A stretch of DNA of 34,977 nt from Bdellovibrio sp. Its GTDB lineage: Bacteria; Bdellovibrionota; Bacteriovoracia; Bacteriovoracales; Bacteriovoracaceae. Below are positions 1-7,423 of this stretch, piece by piece (within the stretch, counting starts at the first letter, position 1; each line of letters opens with the position of its first letter). A program made the position numbers and the translations under genes. The notes beneath the pieces were generated by a model, which was given only the letters and a program-made list of their open reading frames with translations, had not been told where the DNA came from and searched no databases. The DNA lies in NCBI GenBank assembly GCA_022729855.1, contig DZBG01000016.1, positions 1-34,977 on the forward strand. Direction: 5' to 3'.

Positions 1-47
1 ATACTAACGGAAGAAAACAGAATTAGAAGATGTGGTTCATGGATCGC

Positions 48-284
48 TTACGATTTAACTCCAGAAACAGGGACAAGCTCTCCATTGATTTCCTGGCAAA
101 TAACAAGATGATCGGCCATAAAATCGACATCACTTATAGGTAAAATCCCATAGGGATAATACTTGGTATAACCATCAAGCTTTAGCTTGAAAATCTTTCC
201 GAGAAAATCTCTCGTTTCAAACGAATCAGAATAGGTATCATAAGGCTTCTTAAGAATAACAAAATGTATCTTTTTAGATTCCAT
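48..284 (-). CDS. Small protein resembling the N-terminus of a FeeM/exosortase-associated N-acyltransferase
   Basis: The 78-residue protein starts at ATG 284 behind a strong ribosome binding site (GGAGGG, 3 bases from the start codon). Its C-terminal half runs KLDGYTKYYPYGILPIS, then ADHLVIC, then GELVPVSGVKS. This resembles the start of GNAT-type N-acyl amino acid synthases and PEP-CTERM/exosortase-linked acyltransferases, where a D..ADHL strand is followed by a strand that varies as VSGxKS/VGTxRL. Those proteins are normally over 200 residues, and here TAA comes just after the second strand. It may therefore be a truncated gene or a short relative. No signal peptide or membrane segment is visible. 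The family match is from memory of motifs and is tentative; the gene call itself is better supported by the ribosome binding site. Confidence 0.5.
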   Translation of the reverse strand: MESKKIHFVILKKPYDTYSDSFETRDFLGKIFKLKLDGYTKYYPYGILPISDVDFMADHLVICQEINGELVPVSGVKS

Positions 285-391
285 GTGCCCTCCATTGCCA
301 GCATTATTCCACGTAAAAGTAATAATATGTTCTAGGCAAAATATTCTTTAAACTTCACTTCATAAAAACTTAATTTTTCTTAAGTACGTAA

Positions 392-420
392 TTGGTAAAA
401 AAATCCCTCTAACATATTTT
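392..420 (+). promoter_or_regulatory. Candidate sigma-70 promoter for the methyltransferase gene
   Basis: A -35 box TTGGTA (392-397) and a -10 box TATTTT (415-420) are separated by 17 bases, about 44 bases before the ATG at 464. A perfect 6-base inverted repeat (ACTTAA/TTAAGT, 368-385, 6-base loop) sits just upstream of the -35 box and could be an operator. The rest of the 285-463 gap shows nothing else convincing. Confidence 0.45.
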
Positions 421-463
421 ACTAAAAGAAAATAATCTCATGATTGAGATCATTGGAGGAATA

Positions 464-1243
464 ATGAGCTATGTTTTAGAAAACTTAGGTGAGTCTGAAA
501 GATTGGAGGCCCAAGAAAAAATTGAGTCTTATAATATTCGGCAAGATATCTCAGCAATGTCTTTCAATGATGGTGAGCTTCTCTTAGATGCTGGTTGTGG
601 GAGTGGACTCATCTCTAGGCTAATACAAGATGAATACCCTAATTTAAAAGTGGAAGCTTGTGACTCAAGTCCTGAGCGCATCATACAGGCCAAGGAACGA
701 TCTCTTGATTATAATATTTCCTACTATGTGAGTGGTTTAGAAAAAATTGATCGACCATCGAATACATACAACAAAATTATTTGCCGTTTTGTTTTTGAAT
801 ATCTTCCTGATCCACAAATTGTCGCAAATGAACTCTACCGTATTTGTAAATCTGGAGGACAGGTTTGTTTAATTGATATCGACGGACTTCTTTTTAATCT
901 CGTCACGGCCAATACTGAATTACAGTCGTATTTAAAAAAATTAGAGATCGAATTTTACCGAGATCATCATTTGGACCTTTTTGCAGGCAGAAAGCTCTAC
1001 TCTTTTTTAATGAAAGCTGGCTTTAGTAAAATTAATTACACAGTAAGGACAATGAAGTTTAATGAACACGACCTGAAGCTTGAAAAAGAAAACTATATTC
1101 AGAGATTTAATTTTGCGAACAAACTTTTCGAAAGTGTTTTAGGAGAAAAATCTGAAAGATTTAAACAACTCTATCTCGCAGAACTAGAAAATCCTAACAA
1201 TATCATTTTCTACAATAACTTTATTGTGGTTGGAGAAAAATAG
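464..1243 (+). CDS. Class I SAM-dependent methyltransferase
   Basis: The protein (259 residues from ATG 464) has a Rossmann-type methyltransferase domain. Motif I is LLLDAGCGSGLIS at about residues 39-51; the acidic end of strand 2 is VEACDSSPERI; motif IV is the IICRFVFEYLPDP segment. It should transfer a methyl group from S-adenosylmethionine to an unidentified small molecule, in the cytoplasm. I chose ATG 464 because GGAGGA lies 3 bases upstream. An in-frame ATG at 440 adds eight residues but has no ribosome binding site. The C-terminal third does not match a substrate-binding domain I can name. The last 60 bases overlap the convergent hydrolase gene. The fold is sure; the substrate is unknown. 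Confidence 0.85.
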   Translation: MSYVLENLGESERLEAQEKIESYNIRQDISAMSFNDGELLLDAGCGSGLISRLIQDEYPNLKVEACDSSPERIIQAKERSLDYNISYYVSGLEKIDRPSNTYNKIICRFVFEYLPDPQIVANELYRICKSGGQVCLIDIDGLLFNLVTANTELQSYLKKLEIEFYRDHHLDLFAGRKLYSFLMKAGFSKINYTVRTMKFNEHDLKLEKENYIQRFNFANKLFESVLGEKSERFKQLYLAELENPNNIIFYNNFIVVGEK

Positions 1244-2059
1244 CTCTCCCTGATCTTGAATATACTGGAGAAGAATTTGATTAAATTCTTCGGGGTGATC
1301 CATATAACAAAAGTGAGATCCTATTAATCTATGAGAAGATCCTTCCCACAAATTTTGTATTGTGAGGTTGTGAAAATGATCAGCATTAATAAAGCGATCC
1401 TCAGATGCACAAACAACTGCCACAGGAAAAGGAGCTTGCTCAATGGCCTTAACTTCATCTGCAAAATTCAGTTGTCCGATTGAAGCCCCTAGGGAAGGCC
1501 GAGCATCAGTAGAAGTTTTTCCTACAATCTTAACCATCGTATTCAACTCGTCTTTCCACTCACCAAAACATTGTGAAACAAACTCAATCGCCTCTTCTTC
1601 AGTTAAAGTTGGTGCGTAAAGATAAGCTCCAGCTGGATTCGGCAAAAAAGCGCCTACTTCCTTGATCGGATTTGAAAGTGGCGGAGTCCCCCAAACAAAC
1701 ACTCCTGAGATTTTTTCAAGCTTCTGAGCTAGGAGTTCAAGAGCAATATGACCACCAAGACTATGGCCAGCAATGACTAGATTTGATAGCTCAAGCTCTT
1801 TAATAAACTCAGCAATGAGTTTTGCATATTGAGGAAGATGATATCCAAAAGGATTAAGTAAGCTTTCAGAATCTCCGTGACCGTAAAGATCTAAAGCAAT
1901 TAAACGATAGCCTTCAAAGAGTGAAGAATTAAACTGTTCAGAAAATGTTTCAGATGAAAATGAATTACCGTGAATGAATAAAATAGTCCCAAGTTCAGCT
2001 TCACCTTTTTCAAGGTATGAAATATTGGCGGTGAGGATTTTAATACTTTTCTTATTCAT
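1184..2059 (-). CDS. Alpha/beta-fold hydrolase
   Basis: This 291-residue protein has the standard alpha/beta hydrolase layout. The oxyanion region is FIHGNSF (residues 28-34), the nucleophile elbow is AGHSLGG with Ser100, the likely acid is in SEDRF (about Asp220), and the catalytic histidine is His249 in SHFCYMDHPEEF. It probably hydrolyses an ester or related bond in a small molecule; family members cannot be separated by motif alone. No signal peptide is seen. ATG 2059 has AAAGG 7 bases upstream. About 19 C-terminal residues extend past the usual domain end, and their codons are antisense to the last codons of the methyltransferase. A candidate promoter lies directly upstream. Confidence 0.85.
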   Translation of the reverse strand: MNKKSIKILTANISYLEKGEAELGTILFIHGNSFSSETFSEQFNSSLFEGYRLIALDLYGHGDSESLLNPFGYHLPQYAKLIAEFIKELELSNLVIAGHSLGGHIALELLAQKLEKISGVFVWGTPPLSNPIKEVGAFLPNPAGAYLYAPTLTEEEAIEFVSQCFGEWKDELNTMVKIVGKTSTDARPSLGASIGQLNFADEVKAIEQAPFPVAVVCASEDRFINADHFHNLTIQNLWEGSSHRLIGSHFCYMDHPEEFNQILLQYIQDQGELFFSNHNKVIVENDIVRIF

Positions 2060-2079
2060 AATGGCCTTTGATAAGAAAT

Positions 2080-2108
2080 CTTATATCCTTCTCAAAAACC
2101 AATATCAA
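2080..2108 (-). promoter_or_regulatory. Candidate sigma-70 promoter for the alpha/beta hydrolase
   Basis: Reading the minus strand, TTGATA (2108-2103) and TATAAG (2085-2080) are separated by exactly 17 bases. Each box matches the consensus at five of six positions. Transcription would start near 2073, giving a leader of about 14 bases that carries the AAAGG ribosome binding site. Confidence 0.6.
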
Positions 2109-2139
2109 ATTTTTATTTTATGCTCGAATTTTTAGTATG

Positions 2140-3135
2140 TTACAAGTTCGACAAAGTTTGTTGACGCGCCTCAGATCTAAGTTTTTGATTAATTGCATCC
2201 GCTGAGTTAACAGCATGGTCCCAGGCCGTATAGATCTGTTTTTTGGCATTGGCCCTAAGATCTCCGGCCACATAAAGACCCTCAACACTTGTCAGCCCTG
2301 ACTCATCCGTTTTTACAAAACCACGATCATCCAAATCTACCTGTAACTCTTTGGCCAATTCATTATAGATAATCATTCCAAGAGAAACAAAACTCATCTC
2401 CGCTTGAATAATATTTCCATCATCCAGAACAAATCCTTTCAGATTTTTTCCTTTATCCTCACCTTGAATTTCAGTAATCGTATTCTCCAGAACTCGAATT
2501 TTATAAAGCTCTAAAAGTTTTTTCGTATCTTCACTAAACTCAGCTGGCTTCCCATGAGTTAAAATAGTCATCTCTGGTTGTTTGTATCTCTCATAAAGCA
2601 TGATCGCGACCCATGCAGCGCCATTACCATGGCCAATAATTGCTGTCTTTTTCCCGAGGGTATGATGCCCATCACAGCGAAGACAATAATCGACAGTCTG
2701 TGCATTGGCATAATCAAAAATCGTTTCGATTGAACCCTTAATTTCAGGTTGAACATCCATCACACCAGTACAAAGAATAACATTCTTTGAAAGGTAGCTG
2801 GCACCTTTTGAATCAGTGAGAACAAAAAGGCCGTGGGCATTTTTTTGAATTGAGGTGATTCCAAGATTTTTTTGATAATGAAATTTTGAAGCAAATTCAG
2901 AAGATTCAATCCACTTGATGGTCTCTAAATTCGGCTCTTCAATCCCACGCTTATAATTAAAATGCGCAGGCATATTTTCAATTTTGCGTACCCATAAGGC
3001 ACGAGACTTCTTTTTATCTTTTGGAGAACCTGGGAAGAGGAGAACTTCATCATTATTGAGGACACATCTTAATGTGGCCATGATTCCTGCGGAGCCTCCG
3101 CCAATAACGGCCACAGGATAGATTTTCTCAGTCAT
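2140..3135 (-). CDS. Thioredoxin-reductase-like FAD/NAD(P)-dependent oxidoreductase
   Basis: The 331-residue protein carries both dinucleotide folds of the low-molecular-weight thioredoxin reductase family. The FAD site is VIGGGSAG (residues 10-17), the NADPH site is IIGHGNGAA (166-174), and the C-terminal FAD segment is GLYVAGDLRANAKKQ. A redox CxxC is retained as CLRC at 151-154, followed by DG as in thioredoxin reductases. The N-terminal region (KKSRALWVRKIENMP) departs from TrxB, which argues for another disulfide or flavin partner. It follows the CorC-like gene with only two bases between them, so the two are probably co-transcribed. The fold is sure; calling it true TrxB would go too far. 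Confidence 0.85.
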   Translation of the reverse strand: MTEKIYPVAVIGGGSAGIMATLRCVLNNDEVLLFPGSPKDKKKSRALWVRKIENMPAHFNYKRGIEEPNLETIKWIESSEFASKFHYQKNLGITSIQKNAHGLFVLTDSKGASYLSKNVILCTGVMDVQPEIKGSIETIFDYANAQTVDYCLRCDGHHTLGKKTAIIGHGNGAAWVAIMLYERYKQPEMTILTHGKPAEFSEDTKKLLELYKIRVLENTITEIQGEDKGKNLKGFVLDDGNIIQAEMSFVSLGMIIYNELAKELQVDLDDRGFVKTDESGLTSVEGLYVAGDLRANAKKQIYTAWDHAVNSADAINQKLRSEARQQTLSNL

Positions 3136-3137
3136 GA

Positions 3138-4472
3138 TTATTTAGCTCCAATTGCCTTATTCTCGTCATCTTTTCTTTTCATCGCGATCTCATGATCTGC
3201 ATTAGAACTACGAAGGTGATGATCCCCGCTTACAGACTTAATCTTCACTTCTTTAATTTCATAGTTTTTAACTCTCATGAGTTCAAAAGAAAATCCTTCC
3301 CAAATAATCATATTTCCTTTTTTAGGAAATGAATTACCTATCTGTTCAAGGATAAATCCGTTCAGTGTTGAGTAGTTATCATTAAGAGGAATCTTAATAT
3401 CATATTCATTATAAAGGTCACGCAGAGAGATGGTGGCAGGAACTAAAATTCCCTCCTCACTCTCTATTCCTGGAATTCCGTCTTCCTCATCATCATGCTC
3501 ATCAGAAATTTCACCAAAAATTTCTTCCATAATGTCTTCTAGTGTAAGCATTCCTACCACAATACCATTTTCATCTTTCACTAAGGCCAAGTGAACTTTT
3601 TTGCGATTCATATGATCAAAAACTGCTTGAATCTTCATGTGCTCATACACAAAAAATGGAGGTTTGATGTATCTTGCTACATCAAAATTTTCTCTCTCAC
3701 CAAAAGTAACAAAGGCCAAATCTTTTATATGAAGGAATCCAAGAACATCATCAAGATCATCTGTGTAAACCGGATAACGGCTATGCGCCACCTCTCGTAC
3801 AAGATTGATGACTTCATCAAATGAAGCAGTATTTTTCACACATTCAATATTTGTGCGAGAAACCATAATGTCTTTTACTTTAATTGAAGGAAATTCAAGA
3901 ATTGATGAAAGGAGATCCAGTTGTTTAGAATCAATTGTTCTTGAGTCTTCCGCCATCTCAACCATGACTTCAATATCATCACGAGTAACCGCACGACTTC
4001 TCATCTGTGCATTTTTCCCAAGTACCATTGAAATAATGAACATGAAAATTTTCACGATGGGGTAAAGCATATAATAGAACGCGACAAGAATAATGGCGAA
4101 GAGTGGCGCGAGTTTTTCTGCAAAATTTCGCCCAAAAGTTTTTGGTACAATTTCTCCAAAAATAAGAATCACAACAGTTGTAATCCCTACACTCACGGCC
4201 AGAGCATCACTATCAAAATAACGTTGTGTGATTGCCGTCGTGAGTGCTGCAATAAAAATATTCACGAGGTTATTCCCAACTAAGATAGTTGTAATAATAT
4301 CGTTTGGATTATTCACCCAATGTTTCATTGCTGCAGAATCAACTCCATGTTCATCAGCAATTTGTTTTGCTTTCTCGTGAGGCAGAGACATAAGTGCGGC
4401 CTCAGAACATGAAAAGAATGCTGATAAAAATATAGAAAGAGATAACGAAATTACCTCGAACTCGGTGCTCAT
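3138..4472 (-). CDS. CNNM/CorC-HlyC family membrane protein with CBS pair
   Basis: The 444-residue protein has the three-part build of the CorC/HlyC (CNNM-like) family. It has an N-terminal membrane domain with about four helices (residues 5 to about 155, including EIVPKTFGRNFAEKL), a pair of CBS domains (about 195-325, with VKDIMVSRTNIE and GMLTLEDIMEEIFGEI), and a C-terminal CorC_HlyC domain (about 340-415). Family members act in divalent cation (Mg2+/Co2+) efflux or resistance; some have been called hemolysins. An acidic stretch (EHDDEEDGIPGIESEEG) joins the last two domains. The final tail is charged and low in complexity. A candidate promoter lies about 115 bases upstream. The exact ion cannot be read from the sequence. 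Confidence 0.9.
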   Translation of the reverse strand: MSTEFEVISLSLSIFLSAFFSCSEAALMSLPHEKAKQIADEHGVDSAAMKHWVNNPNDIITTILVGNNLVNIFIAALTTAITQRYFDSDALAVSVGITTVVILIFGEIVPKTFGRNFAEKLAPLFAIILVAFYYMLYPIVKIFMFIISMVLGKNAQMRSRAVTRDDIEVMVEMAEDSRTIDSKQLDLLSSILEFPSIKVKDIMVSRTNIECVKNTASFDEVINLVREVAHSRYPVYTDDLDDVLGFLHIKDLAFVTFGERENFDVARYIKPPFFVYEHMKIQAVFDHMNRKKVHLALVKDENGIVVGMLTLEDIMEEIFGEISDEHDDEEDGIPGIESEEGILVPATISLRDLYNEYDIKIPLNDNYSTLNGFILEQIGNSFPKKGNMIIWEGFSFELMRVKNYEIKEVKIKSVSGDHHLRSSNADHEIAMKRKDDENKAIGAK

Positions 4473-4585
4473 GAATTTTTCCTAGGGTACATAAAAAAGA
4501 TAAGAAATAAGTTATTGGAATAACTGAAGGATTCAGCCGGGGGTTCTATGAAATTGCTCCTGTTAAGACTTCAAAACAACAATCT

Positions 4586-4613
4586 ATTTTACCACAAAGC
4601 ACTCGAATTACAA
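4586..4613 (-). promoter_or_regulatory. Candidate promoter for the corC-like/flavoprotein operon
   Basis: On the minus strand TTGTAA (4613-4608) and TAAAAT (4591-4586) are 16 bases apart. The start would fall near 4579, giving a leader of about 105 bases before ATG 4472. The leader holds only a weak CTGAA/TTCAG hairpin. This marks the end of the upstream ATGA-chained operon and the start of a new unit. Confidence 0.45.
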
Positions 4614-4649
4614 AAGAGCCCATAAATTTTATTGTGACCATACGTAAAT

Positions 4650-5102
4650 TCAATGAGATAGTGGTTTCCCCTTAAAATCATGGTCTGAATAAACGATGCG
4701 ATCATTCATTTCATGGTCATAAGGTCTAATTTCTTCAATATTTGAGACATCTCTAAAATTAGTCGTACATTTATAGCAAATCACTACTGGGCCTAAAACT
4801 TTATGCAGAATAAAGTCAGCAATATAAAGAACCACAAAACTCATTCCATAAGTCCAGATAGATAAAATGGCCGCAATCACAAAAAGAAGAACTCCGATTT
4901 TGCGATTAAAATCTTTTTGCTGATAAAAATCCATTCGTGAACAAACAGGACATTCTTTTAAAATTCCCGCTTCATGCTCTTTAGTAAAATGAACTTCCGT
5001 AATATGAGAACAGACATGGCACTGGGCCTTATCTGACAAATGATCAGGATGTACTTCAATACCTGATCCACAATTTTTACAAGTAATCTGAACTGACATC
5101 AT
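4650..5102 (-). CDS. Membrane-anchored double zinc-ribbon protein, function unknown
   Basis: The 150-residue protein has four CxxC knuckles: Cys8/11, Cys28/31, Cys51/54 and Cys109/112. The first two make a classic N-terminal zinc ribbon. The third and fourth are separated by a hydrophobic hairpin (about residues 68-104, two short helices), so the second ribbon would be closed across a membrane loop. The C-terminus is polar and acidic. The start ATG overlaps the stop of the upstream gene (ATGA), pointing to translational coupling. I do not recognise the family. A role in binding protein or nucleic acid partners at the inner membrane is possible but unproven. It ends the five-gene cluster that begins with the SDR gene. 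Confidence 0.8.
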   Translation of the reverse strand: MMSVQITCKNCGSGIEVHPDHLSDKAQCHVCSHITEVHFTKEHEAGILKECPVCSRMDFYQQKDFNRKIGVLLFVIAAILSIWTYGMSFVVLYIADFILHKVLGPVVICYKCTTNFRDVSNIEEIRPYDHEMNDRIVYSDHDFKGKPLSH

Positions 5103-5878
5103 AAAACAAATCCAAATTTAAAAAACAAATAGGCCGCGATCATCTCACCTACTATCACAAAAAATTCCATAATGTACAACACACCTGTTGCACTCTGGAT
5201 TGATCGCATACGACAAAGACGATAAGTAAAATAACTAAGAACGAGTGGAGCAAGAATTCCCCACAAATATCTCATTACAAAAAAGAGTGTATTAAAGAGA
5301 TAGCCATCACCTACTATTGTGCCCTCTTCAAAATAACCCATCTTGTAGGCAGCACTTACACCGATCACGCCGAGAATAATTTTGATCACCATTGCTAGCC
5401 AATAAGAATATAAACAGATGATGAGTGGTTTCTCTGATAATTTAGGGACCACTAAGTAGTAGTGTCCTAAAATCATTGAAAAATTACTGATCCCAAAAAA
5501 GAGCATCGTGGATGCAAACATCAGAAGTGACGCCGTCGCTCCAAAACTAAGATAACTGAGAACACAGAAGCTCAGGACTTGAAGAAAATAAATTCCCCAC
5601 ATCACAGAAGTTTTCTCATCTCGATGTTTAGCAAAAGTAAAAATATTTGAAGTGATAAGAAAGAGATAACAAATAAGCTCACCAGTCGTGAGAGAAGGCA
5701 GCATGAAATAATCAAGCCCCATTGAACAAAGAAGGGCCCCTAAAACAATTCCTCCACCAAGGCGGTAGAACCCAGGTCCCGTTAACTTTGTACTCACTAG
5801 TGGTGAATAGAGCTGAGTTCCCATAGAGAGAGCAAACAGCAATAAAAAGGCTACATATTGGGTAATACTATTAATCAT
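5099..5878 (-). CDS. Polytopic inner-membrane protein of unknown function
   Basis: This 259-residue protein is almost wholly hydrophobic, with about eight predicted helices (roughly 7-24, 38-58, 66-83, 92-112, 115-140, 150-173, 190-215 and 225-250). A notable conserved-looking segment is GHYYLVVPKLSEKPL (about 137-151). It resembles a GHWYLVxPxL motif I associate with uncharacterised membrane proteins, and histidine in such a place could bind heme or metal. Other possible ligands or charged pairs are RYLWG near residue 205 and E236/E242 in the last helix. Both ends overlap neighbours by four bases (ATGA). I cannot name the family. A role with the neighbouring zinc-ribbon and Nudix proteins is suggested only by the tight coupling. 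Confidence 0.8.
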   Translation of the reverse strand: MINSITQYVAFLLLFALSMGTQLYSPLVSTKLTGPGFYRLGGGIVLGALLCSMGLDYFMLPSLTTGELICYLFLITSNIFTFAKHRDEKTSVMWGIYFLQVLSFCVLSYLSFGATASLLMFASTMLFFGISNFSMILGHYYLVVPKLSEKPLIICLYSYWLAMVIKIILGVIGVSAAYKMGYFEEGTIVGDGYLFNTLFFVMRYLWGILAPLVLSYFTYRLCRMRSIQSATGVLYIMEFFVIVGEMIAAYLFFKFGFVL

Positions 5879-6300
5879 TGGTGCTTATCATATAGGTAGC
5901 GGCAGAGATCATCAATAATTGCATGATTCGGATGAGGAATCTTTCCTGTAAGCGGTGCGCTCTTGGTTGTAAAATCAATAGTTAGCCACTCACCTTTGCC
6001 TTCCAAAATAGGATTGGCCTCAACCAAAAATGGAAAGAGAACAATTCTTTTAGTCGCAGTTAAATTTTCGTAATGACCGAGAAGTTTTCCTTCATTATAA
6101 GTGATAGCGGAATCAACCTCTTCTTGAACCTCACGAAGTCCTGCAGCAAAGGGAGTTTCTCCAGCTTCAATCTTACCACCTGGAAATTCTAAGAGACCGT
6201 GAAAAGGTCCATCATCAAATCGAACCTGTACCCAAAGTTTTACATTTTCAGAAGTCAGTTCTTTGTAGAAAAGAACAATCGCCACATGAAGAAGTTTCAT
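5875..6300 (-). CDS. Nudix hydrolase, MutT-like
   Basis: The 141-residue protein has a Nudix box at residues 42-63: G42, E48, R56-E57 and E60-E61 fit GX5EX7REUXEE, but the usual following glycine is Asp63. LLEFPGGKIEAGE and a short C-terminal domain match MutT-type enzymes, which hydrolyse nucleoside di- or triphosphates such as 8-oxo-dGTP. The length is close to MutT (about 130). ATG 6300 sits in an ATGA overlap with the upstream membrane gene, and the stop overlaps the next start. Being embedded in an operon of membrane proteins is unusual for a plain nucleotide-pool cleaner, so another diphosphate substrate should be kept open. Confidence 0.85.
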   Translation of the reverse strand: MKLLHVAIVLFYKELTSENVKLWVQVRFDDGPFHGLLEFPGGKIEAGETPFAAGLREVQEEVDSAITYNEGKLLGHYENLTATKRIVLFPFLVEANPILEGKGEWLTIDFTTKSAPLTGKIPHPNHAIIDDLCRYLYDKHQ

Positions 6301-6725
6301 AGTGGTGGTGGCCCATCATCAGGAAAAAAGTTAACAAAGACTAGGCTTAAACCTTCATAACTTAAACTTCCAAAAAAGCAAATCCACCAAGGGATATCAC
6401 TCCCTAGAGAATGAGCAATAAGTCCCCAAAAAAGACCTGCGGGAATGATTGAAATTATTTTATTAGGCCACTTGTATTTGAAGTTTGATAAAGGACGTAA
6501 AAATAATTGATGAATATTTTTAATCATTTTCAAAGTTGAGAATTTGTAACGAATATTTTCCTGAACATAAAGCAGAGGCTGAGAAACGGTCCAGTTCCAG
6601 ATATAACCAAAAGCAAAAAGAATACACATTGATGGTGTGGGAGCAAAAACAATGATGATTGTTAAAAGCAAAGGAAGTGGCAAAAGCTCCATCATCTTGC
6701 GACGATCGGCCATGAATGGCTTCAT
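6297..6725 (-). CDS. Small integral membrane protein, unknown
   Basis: The 142-residue protein has an N-terminal hydrophobic stretch (about 14-50, probably two helices with a PTPSM turn), a basic amphipathic middle (KFSTLKMIKNIHQLFLRPL), and two further helices (about 88-110 and 113-132). It ends in DDGPPPL. It resembles small unannotated inner-membrane proteins and I do not recognise a family. The start ATG at 6725 overlaps the SDR stop (ATGA), and the SD-like AGGA lies in the last SDR codons. An in-frame ATG four codons on is possible. Codon use looks like that of its neighbours, so I regard it as a real gene. Confidence 0.7.
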   Translation of the reverse strand: MKPFMADRRKMMELLPLPLLLTIIIVFAPTPSMCILFAFGYIWNWTVSQPLLYVQENIRYKFSTLKMIKNIHQLFLRPLSNFKYKWPNKIISIIPAGLFWGLIAHSLGSDIPWWICFFGSLSYEGLSLVFVNFFPDDGPPPL

Positions 6726-7402
6726 TCCAGAAATCCTTCGCGATGAAGAAATGTAAACTCTGGAAATTGAATTGTGTGAGGAGCTGAAATAATAAAATCA
6801 AACACACTCATAAACTCATCAACTGAAAGCATCTTCTCACGAGAAAAGCTCGTTCCCATTTTATCCCAAAGCGGAGTATCGATGGCCCCTGGAAAGAGAT
6901 TCGTAAATCTCATATGTTGATCTTTCCATTCTTTCTTTATGCTTTGTAAAAAACCAAGGGCCCCAAATTTAGAAGCATTATAAGCACTCACATTGGGATA
7001 ACCGTATTGAGCTGCCGTTGAGAGGATAGAAACCACATGAGTTTCTTTTTTTACAATAAATGGCTCAAGATACTTAAACATATGAAACATCCCCACAGTG
7101 TTTGTGAGGAGTGAGTTTTGAAATTGATCTGAGCTCATCTCATTGATTGAGCTCATTTCACAAATACCGGCATTATTTACAAAGAGATGAATTCCATCGG
7201 TAAAGTCTTTGATGGTCTCGTAGAATTCAATAACTGATTCTTCTGAAGAGACGTCTAATTCCACATCATAGAAGCTGTCATGCTCAATATCAGTTCCAGT
7301 GCGAGATCCACCGAAGACAGTGAATCCCATATCTAAAAGTGATCCTGTCATCGCCAGACCTAAACCTGAGGATGAACCGGTGACTATGGCACATTTTTGC
7401 AA
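6722..7402 (-). CDS. Short-chain dehydrogenase/reductase (SDR)
   Basis: The 226-residue protein is a classical SDR. It has the cofactor loop TGSSSGLG (residues 8-15), NNAG (76-79), catalytic Ser128, the YxxxK pair Tyr141/Lys145 (YNASK), and the PG motif in FPGAIDTP. It should oxidise or reduce an alcohol/carbonyl substrate with NAD(H) or NADP(H); residues after the second strand (GGSRTGTD) hint at NADPH. The start is TTG at 7402, supported by AAGGAG six bases upstream; no in-frame ATG fits the family start. It lies 21 bases after rny and leads the ATGA-chained cluster. The C-terminus is somewhat short for the family but complete in the core. Substrate unknown. Confidence 0.88.
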   Translation of the reverse strand: MQKCAIVTGSSSGLGLAMTGSLLDMGFTVFGGSRTGTDIEHDSFYDVELDVSSEESVIEFYETIKDFTDGIHLFVNNAGICEMSSINEMSSDQFQNSLLTNTVGMFHMFKYLEPFIVKKETHVVSILSTAAQYGYPNVSAYNASKFGALGFLQSIKKEWKDQHMRFTNLFPGAIDTPLWDKMGTSFSREKMLSVDEFMSVFDFIISAPHTIQFPEFTFLHREGFLE

Positions 7403-7423
7403 GGCCAGCTCCTTGTGGGAATC

